A stretch of DNA of 64,000 nt. Source: Ricordea florida. Its lineage: Eukaryota > Cnidaria > Anthozoa > Corallimorpharia > Ricordeidae. Made by a program: the position numbers and the translations under genes. The notes under the pieces are model-generated. The model searched no databases, had not been told where the DNA came from, and saw only the letters and a program-made list of their open reading frames with translations. The DNA is taken from positions 22,602,152 to 22,666,151 of the forward strand of contig OX453280.1 of the NCBI GenBank assembly GCA_949710005.1, in the 5' to 3' direction. The stretch's first letter is position 1. Each line of letters begins with the position of its first letter. Below are positions 51,275 to 63,499 of this stretch, piece by piece.

Positions 51275-51658
51275 AAACGTATGCTGACAAGAAATCTTTC
51301 GAATTCTCGTTGGTAAGCGACGAGTTTTCTCTTTACATTCTCTACAACCTTCCAAAACTGTGTGCAAAAGTGGTTATGTTACGTTTTCAGACTTTTTGGA
51401 GTTCGTAATTTATGTCTTGTAGTCCTCTGCGAATTAACAAACCATAATATAAAGGCAGCCGCCAAGCTTCATTCAAAATAATTTTATAACTACCAAAAAT
51501 CGAAAGTGTGAATTTTTCTTTGACAAAAAATTATTTTAAACCAAGAGCAGGATTTTTTAACGTGTAGTGCATGTTCTAGAGTTGGCTACAGAACATTATG
51601 GAAAGCTATCATCAACTTACTTGGAGTCTAAATCTCTAAAATTTAATTAACGGATACA
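51275..51658. other. Host DNA, no gene seen
   Basis: AT-rich sequence between two MITEs without recognisable content. Confidence 0.5.
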
Positions 51659-51800
51659 TGTATATGTTGTAGTTCAATTTTTTTCCTTGGTTCAAATTTT
51701 ATGTTCATTTGTTTCGGGTATGGTAATGTATGATAATGAGTTTGAAACAAAGGAAAATAAAATTTTAAACCAATGATAAAATTGAACTATAACATATACA
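51659..51800. mobile_element. Hairpin MITE
   Basis: Ends TGTATATGTTGTAGTTCAAT and ATTGAACTATAACATATACA pair with one or two mismatches; CCTTGGTTCAAATTTTA and TAAAATTTTAAACCAATG continue the stem. Non-coding. Confidence 0.75.
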
Positions 51801-51973
51801 GCACATTTACTTTCAGTTTGTTGTACACTTTGAGTATATCATTTTACACCCATGCACCCAGTTGATAATCTGTTTGCAATTTTATTTGCTCTGTTTAGCT
51901 AGGTGTTTGCCTAGCAAATAAACTTGTTTTCTTTAGATGTTATGAATACATTGTTAAAGTGCTAGTGAAATGA

Positions 51974-52971
51974 CGTAGCGAGGTTACTAATCGTGTCGGT
52001 TCCGGTCAGACCACGTGGCTCGCAAGCCCGAGTAAATCGAGCCGAGAGTTTTTATATATGTATATATATATATTTATATATATGTTTATATATATCTATA
52101 TTTTAAAGGTGTCCGTTCGCAGGCCAGGTTACCTGGCAATAGTAACGCACTTGAGAACGCTGAATTTCCGCCATTATTCGGTGATGCCTTTTTGAAAGTA
52201 ATGTAAATTTTGTGGAAACCGATTTCACTCGTCCTGGAAGTACATCCCAGCAAGGTGATCTCCAAGATATTCAAGAAATATTAGCACGAGATCGTCGCCG
52301 AGTAAGTTCGAATACCGTGAAAATCAACACGAGGAAAGCACGACTCAAAGCAGGGATAGAGAAACGACAGCAGGGAGAATAACAACAGAAATCGCAGCCA
52401 AGACAACAACTGCTCGCTCCAGAAAAAGGCAAACGAAACAGCAGGGAAAAGGACCAGGAATTCAATCAAGTTAGTTTTGAATTTGAATGTGTTATTGATA
52501 GAAATACAGGACATGAGTGAACGATTACATAACGAAATATATTGGTGTACTACATTTAGCAAAACGACTTAGAAGGGACACCGAGTAAGAACGACTTCAA
52601 CGATTGGAGATGTCTCTGGAAAATAATTCTATTAGTCTAAAACCGGAATCGGAAGACGACCAACAGATTACAAGAGAATGTAAATAGGTATTTTTCATAA
52701 TAAAACGATAGCGTTTCCAGTTTGAAGTAATTTCCAACACAGAGAGTTGCAGTTGTTATAGCAATCATTTATAACGATGTGATCTGATATCATTGCAACA
52801 GTGAAAATATTGTAAATTTTCTTGATCTAGCAGTTATGTTAAACATTTTCAACAGAATGTATACCCTGTGTCACTATAAAGTACTGGTTCTGCAATATTA
52901 TCAGTGATCAATGTGATCATTTTAAAATAAAGCAAATGTGATTACTGAATTCTGAGTAGTATTTCTCTTTG

Positions 52972-53017
<46 letters not shown>

Positions 53018-54935
53018 TCTCTGATTGAAAGGTTTCAATAATATTGTGTAGAGACAAGTTTCATAGCCTTTTCACAATGGGTCAGTTTTACCTTAGAGTG
53101 CAATGACCCCCCCCCCCCCTGATAATATTGCTATCTAGAACCCCTGCCCTTTTTTCACAAATGAAATGTTAATTCAAGCCTTAATTTGCAAAGTTAGACA
53201 TAACATATTAACTTTGTTACTTTCTGCCGTTTACTTTATTTTTATGTCAAATATCAATATTTCATAACAACCACAACATGCAATTAACCTTTTACATTGG
53301 AAAAACTTTATAAAGAAGAAAATAAATTTTGTAATGCCAAAATGTTTATGATCTTTCTCATATATTCATTGCAAGTGTGCTGTATGTAGTAACAAGTGTT
53401 TCAAGTTTCCTAAATGCCCTATGCTTTCAATAATGATTTTCCACACAAACTTTCTAGACAAATGACTGCACTAGATTCTAAGCCTTTAAGAAGAAATGGT
53501 ATTGTTTGGAGCTGTTTTGATTACTACCACCTCTGATGGAAAGCCTATTAAGAAGATTTTTGTATTGCTTTTAGTAGTAGAGTAACAATAACTTTACCAA
53601 GATTAAGACATGAATCCCACCCCATAAAAATATATTATGTTTAACATAAAAAATATAACAATAATAATATCAATACCAGTAATAATAATAGTAATGATAA
53701 TAATAATGATAATAATATAATGATAGTTCTTCTCGTTACTATATGTCATTGGTTACAGTTCAATACCTCTGGCTGCCATGACTTTTTCGATGAAATACCG
53801 TCCTTATATTAAATCTTTCTTCTGTAGTTTTTATAATAGAAATTTTCATATATTCAAAATAATGTACTATTCTATGGTTGGGTATGGATATTTTGCCTGT
53901 TTCTGTAACAGCACAATTAAACTTTCATGTGGTATATACTTTTGACTGATTGATGTTGATTTCACATTATTTTTTTACAGGAGTACGTAGTGCAGCAATC
54001 TTTTTGAACATATTAAGATTTCAATAACTCTTTCTTACATGTATTGTTTTTATGATATGACCTAAAAATAGCACAACCACATACTATACAGTGGGCACTC
54101 ACTATTACCAAACCTTTATTCAAAGCTTTTGTAGAATCCAATTGTTTTACCCCCAATTTGTTGATATGGCATCTCTTTTGAGGGAAGAGGAATTTTTCTA
54201 TCTACCACTGGGGGTACCATTGCAACTGGAAAGAGTACACACATTAAAACATGCACTATTCATAATGCTCTCAATTGTGGTTACCCGGGAATGAAATAAT
54301 GACTGCAGTAGACAATAAAATATCTAATCAGAAGATTCTTCTTACAATGAATCTCATGCAATTATAACCAAAAAAACATAAACAAAAAATAATTGGAGCA
54401 TTCAGCTCATCCTCTGTGTAAGAACATATTGTGTTCAAAAGTGATGTACAACAAAGAAGACAAAGCAGTAGAGACTAAGAAAATAAAACTAAAGAAAAAA
54501 AACACAGGTTTTTACACCGTGGTAAACACAAGCATTCATATCAACTCTTCAAGATTTCACCTGCAAAAGATTTACAATCATTTTCAATTTGTGTTAAGTG
54601 AATATTATTGTGATACTTCATCGACTCTGTATTCCCTGTCAAGATAATAAATAATTTTACTTCTATTCCCTCTGGTGCAATCTCAGTGGCAGTGAAAGAG
54701 CTAAATGAAGGTCAATTTTTAAGCACTGTGTTGAGCGGTATACTGATCTTGTAATTTGCACCAGGTGTCACTAATTGTGTACCAAACACAGCATAAGAAA
54801 TAAAATAATGGGGATTACGCTAATATAAAAAATAAAATATATAATATAAAAAAAAATAAAGAATAAAATATGAAAGCATTGTGACTTCTTCAAAAACTAG
54901 CTTCGCGAGGTTTTTGCGGGAGTCGTATTTCTAGT
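51974..54935 (+). mobile_element. 2.96 kb repeat-family element, young copy 1
   Basis: Near-identical to 55218-58179 by eye; runs from CGTAGCGAGGTTACTAATCG to GGGAGTCGTATTTCTAGT. It contains a (TA)n tract (about 52973-53008), a C run near 53107 and an ATAATAATG stretch near 53640-53720. The start region encodes a plus-strand frame with DRRRV and a minus frame of 93 residues, neither assignable. The first 60 bp are shared with 18245-18320. A related older copy lies at 27060-30606. No terminal inverted repeat or transposase is recognised, so the class is unknown. Confidence 0.75.
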
Positions 54936-55217
54936 TATGTTTTAAATGTCATGTTTTAGTCGCTGGTTGTGGATGGTTTGCCCATTATTTCTCTTGCTTT
55001 ACAAAGGACAGAAGCCAAGTGATACTGGAAATGGGTCATTATGTCACAGGTTCAAAGACCTCCATGACAACCTTGACTGTGTAGCAACAAGCCTAACATT
55101 ACCTTGCAACTGTCACCAAGCTGCCTGGCCTAAGGTAACTTGTGGCCATCAGTCAATGATTGACAGTTATCTAGAGTATTCAAAGTCATTCCTCGCGAAG
55201 CGAGGCCGAAGGCCGAG
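54936..55217. other. Unique 282 bp spacer between the two young copies
   Basis: Differs from both repeat copies. A plus frame reads through it (RFKDLHDNLDCVATSLTLPC), but I recognise no protein and it could be chance. It ends in three GC-rich hairpin words in a row (CCTCGC-GAA-GCGAGG, GGCC-GAA-GGCC, then GCGTAGCG) at about 55192-55225, touching the start of copy 2. Confidence 0.5.
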
Positions 55218-56215
55218 CGTAGCGAGGTTACTAATCGTGTCGGTTCCGGTCAGACCACGTGGCTCGCAAGCCCGAGTAAATCGAGCCGAGAGTTTTTATA
55301 TATGTATATATATATATTTATATATATGTTTATATATATCTATATTTTAAAGGTGTCCGTTCGCAGGCCAGGTTACCTGGCAATAGTAACGCACTTGAGA
55401 ACGCTGAATTTCCGCCATTATTCGGTGATGCCTTTTTGAAAGTAATGTAAATTTTGTGGAAACCGATTTCACTCGTCCTGGAAGTACATCCCAGCAAGGT
55501 GATCTCCAAGATATTCAAGAAATATTAGCACGAGATCGTCGCCGAGTAAGTTCGAATACCGTGAAAATCAACACGAGGAAAGCACGACTCAAAGCAGGGA
55601 TAGAGAAACGACAGCAGGGAGAATAACAACAGAAATCGCAGCCAAGACAACAACTGCTCGCTCCAGAAAAAGGCAAACGAAACAGCAGGGAAAAGGACCA
55701 GGAATTCAATCAAGTTAGTTTTGAATTTGAATGTGTTATTGATAGAAATACAGGACATGAGTGAACGATTACATAACGAAATATATTGGTGTACTACATT
55801 TAGCAAAACGACTTAGAAGGGACACCGAGTAAGAACGACTTCAACGATTGGAGATGTCTCTGGAAAATAATTCTATTAGTCTAAAACCGGAATCGGAAGA
55901 CGACCAACAGATTACAAGAGAATGTAAATAGGTATTTTTCATAATAAAACGATAGCGTTTCCAGTTTGAAGTAATTTCCAACACAGAGAGTTGCAGTTGT
56001 TATAGCAATCATTTATAACGATGTGATCTGATATCATTGCAACAGTGAAAATATTGTAAATTTTCTTGATCTAGCAGTTATGTTAAACATTTTCAACAGA
56101 ATGTATACCCTGTGTCACTATAAAGTACTGGTTCTGCAATATTATCAGTGATCAATGTGATCATTTTAAAATAAAGCAAATGTGATTACTGAATTCTGAG
56201 TAGTATTTCTCTTTG

Positions 56216-56261
<46 letters not shown>

Positions 56262-58179
56262 TCTCTGATTGAAAGGTTTCAATAATATTGTGTAGAGACA
56301 AGTTTCATAGCCTTTTCACAATGGGTCAGTTTTACCTTAGAGTGCAATGACCCCCCCCCCCCCTGATAATATTGCTATCTAGAACCCCTGCCCTTTTTTC
56401 ACAAATGAAATGTTAATTCAAGCCTTAATTTGCAAAGTTAGACATAACATATTAACTTTGTTACTTTCTGCCGTTTACTTTATTTTTATGTCAAATATCA
56501 ATATTTCATAACAACCACAACATGCAATTAACCTTTTACATTGGAAAAACTTTATAAAGAAGAAAATAAATTTTGTAATGCCAAAATGTTTATGATCTTT
56601 CTCATATATTCATTGCAAGTGTGCTGTATGTAGTAACAAGTGTTTCAAGTTTCCTAAATGCCCTATGCTTTCAATAATGATTTTCCACACAAACTTTCTA
56701 GACAAATGACTGCACTAGATTCTAAGCCTTTAAGAAGAAATGGTATTGTTTGGAGCTGTTTTGATTACTACCACCTCTGATGGAAAGCCTATTAAGAAGA
56801 TTTTTGTATTGCTTTTAGTAGTAGAGTAACAATAACTTTACCAAGATTAAGACATGAATCCCACCCCATAAAAATATATTATGTTTAACATAAAAAATAT
56901 AACAATAATAATATCAATACCAGTAATAATAATAGTAATGATAATAATAATGATAATAATATAATGATAGTTCTTCTCGTTACTATATGTCATTGGTTAC
57001 AGTTCAATACCTCTGGCTGCCATGACTTTTTCGATGAAATACCGTCCTTATATTAAATCTTTCTTCTGTAGTTTTTATAATAGAAATTTTCATATATTCA
57101 AAATAATGTACTATTCTATGGTTGGGTATGGATATTTTGCCTGTTTCTGTAACAGCACAATTAAACTTTCATGTGGTATATACTTTTGACTGATTGATGT
57201 TGATTTCACATTATTTTTTTACAGGAGTACGTAGTGCAGCAATCTTTTTGAACATATTAAGATTTCAATAACTCTTTCTTACATGTATTGTTTTTATGAT
57301 ATGACCTAAAAATAGCACAACCACATACTATACAGTGGGCACTCACTATTACCAAACCTTTATTCAAAGCTTTTGTAGAATCCAATTGTTTTACCCCCAA
57401 TTTGTTGATATGGCATCTCTTTTGAGGGAAGAGGAATTTTTCTATCTACCACTGGGGGTACCATTGCAACTGGAAAGAGTACACACATTAAAACATGCAC
57501 TATTCATAATGCTCTCAATTGTGGTTACCCGGGAATGAAATAATGACTGCAGTAGACAATAAAATATCTAATCAGAAGATTCTTCTTACAATGAATCTCA
57601 TGCAATTATAACCAAAAAAACATAAACAAAAAATAATTGGAGCATTCAGCTCATCCTCTGTGTAAGAACATATTGTGTTCAAAAGTGATGTACAACAAAG
57701 AAGACAAAGCAGTAGAGACTAAGAAAATAAAACTAAAGAAAAAAAACACAGGTTTTTACACCGTGGTAAACACAAGCATTCATATCAACTCTTCAAGATT
57801 TCACCTGCAAAAGATTTACAATCATTTTCAATTTGTGTTAAGTGAATATTATTGTGATACTTCATCGACTCTGTATTCCCTGTCAAGATAATAAATAATT
57901 TTACTTCTATTCCCTCTGGTGCAATCTCAGTGGCAGTGAAAGAGCTAAATGAAGGTCAATTTTTAAGCACTGTGTTGAGCGGTATACTGATCTTGTAATT
58001 TGCACCAGGTGTCACTAATTGTGTACCAAACACAGCATAAGAAATAAAATAATGGGGATTACGCTAATATAAAAAATAAAATATATAATATAAAAAAAAA
58101 TAAAGAATAAAATATGAAAGCATTGTGACTTCTTCAAAAACTAGCTTCGCGAGGTTTTTGCGGGAGTCGTATTTCTAGT
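55218..58179 (+). mobile_element. 2.96 kb repeat-family element, young copy 2
   Basis: Offset 3244 from copy 1, with the same microsatellites and frames. Both end at ...TATTTCTAGT before unique sequence. Near identity in microsatellite lengths points to a very recent tandem duplication, or a collapsed or duplicated assembly. Confidence 0.75.
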
Positions 58180-58283
58180 ATATACTATTTTAAATACCTG
58201 TTATCTATTTTCCCCATTGAGCCAAGATGAAAATAAAGTAACACTGGACCTCCACCAATCATCACCATCACATGCCCTTTGGT

Positions 58284-58511
58284 GAGGGTCTCCCAGGGGT
58301 TTTGGGGAACAAGGGAACATTGGCAAAATATCGAAGGGAACAAGGGAACATTAGCCAACTTTTGGGAACAGGGGAACAAAATGTTTTCATTTTTTTGGGA
58401 GAAAATTGAGGGGGGGAGTAGCTGGTAAGCAGATTTGATGAAAGGGGAACATGGGAACATAGGGCAATTTTGGAAGGGAACAAGGACCCCCCCTCCCCCC
58501 GGGAGACCCTC
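58284..58511. mobile_element. MITE with GAGGGTCTCCC ends and 6 bp target duplication
   Basis: Ends GAGGGTCTCCC and GGGAGACCCTC are perfect inverted repeats, flanked by TTTGGT on both sides (58278-58283, 58512-58517). The interior has a repeated GGGAACAAGGGAACAT motif and C/G runs. Confidence 0.8.
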
Positions 58512-58517
58512 TTTGGT

Positions 58518-59349
58518 GCACCATTTCCTGTTTTTCTATCCTTCTGTTCTTTGTTAACTTCAACAGTCTGTTTCCTCTTTTTATATTTTGACCTAATTGG
58601 GTTATTACTGTCCCTAATTGTGCTGTTTGTTATTAATGATACTTAAATAATTGTTATTATGTTTCAGGAATGAAGAAAGCCATTCGACAAAGATCTGAAT
58701 ATTACAACAGCAATTCTCCACATAAAGGAAATAGTTTCTCTTGGTTCAACAAGCTAATCTACATGCACCTGTAGGTTCTCATAGATGATCATTGTATTCA
58801 GTGGCAACAATCCTCCTGTGAAGGTAACTATTGCCTTCGGTAAGAGTAGTATGGAATTGCTGATTTTGGAACATTTTTTAATACCAGGACAAATCATTTT
58901 TCATTCCTAAGCAGACTTTAAAGCAACCTGCCAGCACTCCTAAGCAGAATCTTAGTCTAATTCAGCATAAAAATCTAATCAAACTAATCCAGCATAAGAA
59001 ATTGATAAGAATCCTGACTGAATTTAATAGTTAGCACCAAAATCTAATCCTGGAAAAATGAGAACTTTAGAAGATTGCCATAGCAAACACGAGCAGCCAA
59101 CTGTTCTAAACACGTCAAGATTGGAAGATGTGTTGGACTTTCAACCAGAATATTTAATGAGAGATTTGATACATAATAAATAGGATATATGGTCCTGTTG
59201 ACTGCGGTCTAGTGAGATATATAAATACAGTTGGAGAAGTTAACAGTCTATTAATGCAGCAAGATAAGCCTATAAAAGTAAAGTGTATCATAAAATATAG
59301 ATATATCTATATATGTGGAACTGAATAAAGATAGAGAGATTAAGGATTG
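58518..59349. other. Host DNA, no gene recognised
   Basis: Splice-like TTATGTTTCAG near 58660 and scattered short frames, but no recognisable exon. A local TCTAATC(A/C)(A/G)(A/G) repetition lies near 58950-59050. Confidence 0.4.
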
Positions 59350-60815
59350 TGTGTACTATAGGTGGACTCGGTCGATATATTGTCCGATATGTTGGTCCAT
59401 AGTGAACCGATAGGCGATCGATGTATCGGCTGACCAATATAGTCTTAGTCCATCGATACTTGACCAATACATGACCAATACATGACCATTACTAGATTGA
59501 TACTTCACCGATATTTGACCGACGCTTGACCGATACTTTCCGCCGTGTCATTATTTTTTAAATTAAGTATCACTGTCTGTCAATATTTTGTTTTAACGGA
59601 AAACGCATGCTTGTAATTCTAAGGTTAATGTAAGAGTTCACATGATACTTCAAACTGTGGATAAAACTATAACTTTCTTGCGTAAAACTCAGAAACTTAA
59701 CGTAAAACTCTGCAAAAGAAATGAATTCTGGAGCAAAACAATGTCATTCGAAAAAAATGATATTCCGAAATTCAAATGGAAATGGTTTTTGAAAGCATGC
59801 ATTTTAGCGAAAGTTTAATTGGCTTAAGGCAAGATATTTCGAGTGAGCTCTTCAATTTGAGTGTATGGAGAGGCAACTACTCTTGCACCAAGAGATTAGC
59901 ACGGTAAAATTGTTTTTTTTTTCTTCTAAGGAGGTGTCAGGGTTTTCCCAAAAACATTCTGTATGAAAAATGAAGCAAAAGAAAAAATTGCTTGCAGCTC
60001 GAAAATCCACCTCAGCCCTCTCCTCCCCCTCTCCCATTCAATTTTCTAATTTCCGTCCATTAAAAATAATGGTGATTAAGATAATAATTGCTTCACATTG
60101 CTTCACATCTTTCAATCATTCAATTTATTTCATCATTTGCTATGGTTTTTTACAATATAAAATTGGATGTGTATTAAATTAATACTTATCAACAGTTTAC
60201 TAATAGCTACGAAGTTCATTCCAAAAGCAGTAATTTTTGGTTACTCTTTTTCAATTTCAAAAAAAGTGCAACAACCTTATTACATAGCATTCTGCTATAA
60301 CGATGATCTACATTTAAGGCCTAAAAACTAAACGTAAAGTAACAACAAATCAAAAGTGTTCCAAAACTTTGTTATCTAAAACATTTTCTTGGCACATGTT
60401 ACAAAAGGCAATTTTGCTCTAAATCATAATTGCAATTACTAGCCAAAATTTTAATCTGTTAATAGCAACTGTGTGTTTAAAGAGACGGGCACCAATTCTA
60501 TTAAGACCAGCTTATATAAGGTACTCTTGTGAGGTCATTCTGTTTGTAACCTCCCAATCAAAATGTGTTGGTGACAAAGTTGTTATTTAAAAAAATTACA
60601 AATTATCTAAGGAAGATTAAGAAGAAAGATACTACAGATACTTGAGCGATATTCAAGCGATACTTGACTGATACATCACCAGTAGGCGATCGCTACATAT
60701 CGACCGATATGTCGGTCAAATGTCAGTCGACTGTTGACCGATAATCGGTCGGATATCGGTTGATAGTCGGCCGACAGTCGGTCGATATATCAACCAAGTC
60801 CACCTGTAGTACACA
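59350..60815. mobile_element. 1.47 kb inverted-repeat transposon with clustered subterminal repeats
   Basis: The ends TGTGTACTATAGGTGGACTC and the reverse of GTCCACCTGTAGTACACA match over about 35 bp (continuing GGTCGATATAT). Inside each end lie about 170 bp packed with TTGACCGATA, ACCGATAT, GCGATCG and CGATAC words in both orientations. The middle (59560-60630) is AT-rich with only a short frame (59970-60182) and no transposase. It is non-autonomous. No clean target duplication was found. Such subterminal arrays usually bind the transposase. Confidence 0.75.
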
Positions 60816-60827
60816 TTAATACATGAA

Positions 60828-61079
60828 CAGTTGACTCCTGATAACTCGAACCTTCAAGGGAAATTGAAAACGGTTCAAGTTTTTGTGAGTTCGAGTTATC
60901 GAGGGTAAAATTATATAGAAAAGAACTGTAAGGGAAACAAAAATTGCTTCGATTTTAGTGGGAGGTTCGAGTTGTCGAGGGTTTGAGTTATTTATTTATT
61001 TATTTAATTCAATGTTTTAACAGGAACATCTATTTAGCATAGCTAGTTTAAGTAGAGTCCTGTTATCGGGAGTCAACTG
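60828..61079. mobile_element. pogo/Tigger-like MITE
   Basis: Ends CAGTTGACTCCTGATAACTC and GTTATCGGGAGTCAACTG match the CAGTTGACTCCCG-type ends typical of pogo-family elements. A TA follows the right end; the expected TA is not seen at the left. The interior has a second diverged copy of GGTTCGAGTT(A/G)TCGAGGG and an ATTT tract. Confidence 0.75.
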
Positions 61080-61284
61080 TATATAATTATACATATAAAT
61101 CACCAATTGAAACAAGTACTGAAGATACAGAACTAATTTTGATACTGTATGCCAAAGGTTTCATGAGTATATACGAGAATCAAACGATAGGTTTTTTGAT
61201 GACATTAAATCATTTAAGATTGTAATCAAACGTAACCAATTCAAAAATTGTATCTTCATAATAACAATAACGAGTCAATATAGG

Positions 61285-62112
61285 ATAATTGGACAAAAGA
61301 TTTAGTCTCAGTGTTTAAAGAGTTATTCACTCCAAGAGTCATAATTTATTACTAGTAGCTCACATAAGCTTTAATATTATTATAGCCAGTCACCCTCTGT
61401 GTTTATAATAAGATTACTAAGCATGCATTAATCACAAGCCAGGTGCAACAGCTAAATCCAATCTTAATTTTGTTTCCTGAACAGCAAGCTGGTAACACTC
61501 CCGGGAGGAGGGGGGTACTCCCATAATTTGTGGGCTATATAGGTATGGGCTGCGGAATAGGGTATGGTTTTTGAGGTTCTTGATCCTTAAATAGGGTATC
61601 AATTTTGCACATGTTGGCATAGTGTTCCCAGTGTGATCCTTAGATAGGATACCTAAATTGTATCAGGCAGTCTAATGCTTGATGCTAACTTCCAGTAATC
61701 GTACAGAAACAAAATAAAGTTGACCCTTTCAAGCTATTTTTAGTTTTTGTTTTTCCCTTGCATAGGGTGTCAATCTTCGGGTTTGAGCGTTAAATAGGGT
61801 ATAAATTTTCATTTGCTTTATCCTTAGATAGGGTCAGGGGTTTAAGACCCTTCGCGGCACACACCTATCTGAAATTTATGGGAGTACCCCCCCCCCCCCC
61901 CCCCCCCCCGGGTAACGCTGAACTGATTTTGATATATTGTTTTCAATGGCACTAGATTCAAAGAGTGTTGTAACTTGTTGTTGTGTCTTTACAGAAGCTC
62001 CACTGTTTAAAACTATTTATGATCCTGCACTAACTTGAGATTTCAATATACAAAGACCTCAACCGATCTATTCAATCTACCTAAACCAGGTCGAGCCACA
62101 CCATCTCCTTTA
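61285..62112 (-). pseudogene. Fossil fragment of a second Polinton's 524-aa-type gene
   Basis: DNA at 61285-61494 aligns with 36040-36235, including the minus-strand text YQLAVQE(T)KLRLDLAVAPG. DNA at 61915-62112 continues with the homologue of about 36228-36425. Stops and indels are common. The two halves are separated by the MITE at 61500-61911. It is too diverged to be a recent copy of the resident element, so it records an older insertion. No other Polinton genes are visible next to it. Confidence 0.8.
61500..61911. mobile_element. MITE inside the Polinton fossil
   Basis: Ends CCCGGGAGGAGGGGGGTACTCCCATAA and TTATGGGAGTACCCCC(C)n GGG are inverted. Flanks GTAACACT (61492-61499) and GTAACGCT (61912-61919) form an 8 bp duplication with one change, hAT-like. 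Inside, TTAGATAGGGTA-type words repeat at least five times (about 61590, 61640, 61765, 61790, 61830). A run of about 24 C lies at the right end. Confidence 0.8.
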
Positions 62113-63499
62113 ATCACGCTTGGCAATTTTTGCTTGAAATTGGGCCAAATTGAGTCTCCAGCTTTTACCAGTCCTCTTGCTTAAAATTTTACGCTGCTTT
62201 TTTTTTGCTCGCACAATGAGTGAAAATATGCCAGGCTTTGACCCCTTTAGACAGGGAACTGACTCTGGTAAGCAATTTTTTGAGCCCGGATTTGAAACCC
62301 TTGAAGAGAAAGCTTTCTTTTGGTACCTAGTTTGCCGCTTAAAACCCTATAATAATAAGGCGTCTTTCACCAGTGGAGCACTTCGAAACCAGCTTAATCA
62401 CAGTAAAATTCTTGTTCTAACTGAGTTTGCTAAAGCATTTATTTGAGGTCCTTGAAACCCATTTTTGCAAAAGTAAAATGATAGTTCCCTAGAAAAGGTA
62501 TTTTCATGTATCATTTGTTTTTGTGAAAAAAAGTTGTCAAAATTTGAAGCACAAGAGTTTGAATTTTTGTATCTAAAATTGCAATAATCTTTACATTGCG
62601 TTCTACTTGAAGAAGTGTAGAGTCTATTCTGTATAGATGGGAAGGTCTTCCAAGTGTTCATCCAAACGCTGATTTACACTAGGTCAAATCTCAAGATAAA
62701 AAGCTAACCTTTGTGATCAGTATTTGTCAAAAAAGTAAGGAGATGTGTGCGTTGAAAAAGAAAATTAATCGTTTTCAGATGCGGGAGGGGCTATTGGTAA
62801 AGTGAAGTACAAGCAAGGGAGGTCTGCACTTCTTACGAAGCTCAAAGGTTCAATTTCCAAAGAAATAATTAAATTTTTTATGGGGCTTTAGTTACCAAAA
62901 TTGCTGAAATTGATGTGTGGTAAGTTTATTCCGTGTGGTACAACTTGTGATATGACCATCCAGCAGGTCCATAGTTGATGGGGTGTACATGCAGGAATTT
63001 GGAAAATTGTAGCACTGGAGACTGACCAATTCAGAAAACCTGGGGACAAACTGGTAAACCTATACAATTATGGGCAAGAATGTCATCTTTCCTTTTGAGC
63101 TTTCCCAGGAGATATGAAATTTCTTGTTTATGTCATTTGAGAATTAAGTAATTAAGCCAAATATTCTTCTAGCTTTTCAAATATTATCATTCAAGATGAC
63201 TGTGCATCATTGACTGGAAAAATTTGGTGAGTCTCACGACTGTAAGTGGAAGTCATGGCAATATAAACAAAGAATTAAGTATTGCATGCCAGGTTGATTA
63301 TTTCAAGAAAAAATATGAAATAAGTAAGCAGCGTCAACAAAGAGAGCCAAAGTGGCACAATTCATTGCGGGGAAAAATCCAGACCAGAGTTAAAATCCTT
63401 AATAGGAAAGCTGTGTGACAAGGAATTGGTTGACCTATTAACTAATTTTTGTAATGAGTTTTGATTAGGTAAAGGCTCACCAGATGGGGTTTGTTTTTA
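62113..63499. other. Host DNA, no gene recognised
   Basis: A 98-residue plus frame at 62150-62446 contains MPGFDPFRQGTDSG and a helical segment but matches nothing I know. A 64-residue frame at 63224-63418 likewise. Some of this may be remains of mobile elements. Confidence 0.4.

Noticed and set aside
62150..62446. 98-residue plus frame as a host gene
   Set aside because: No recognisable family and no splice evidence; left as unassigned.
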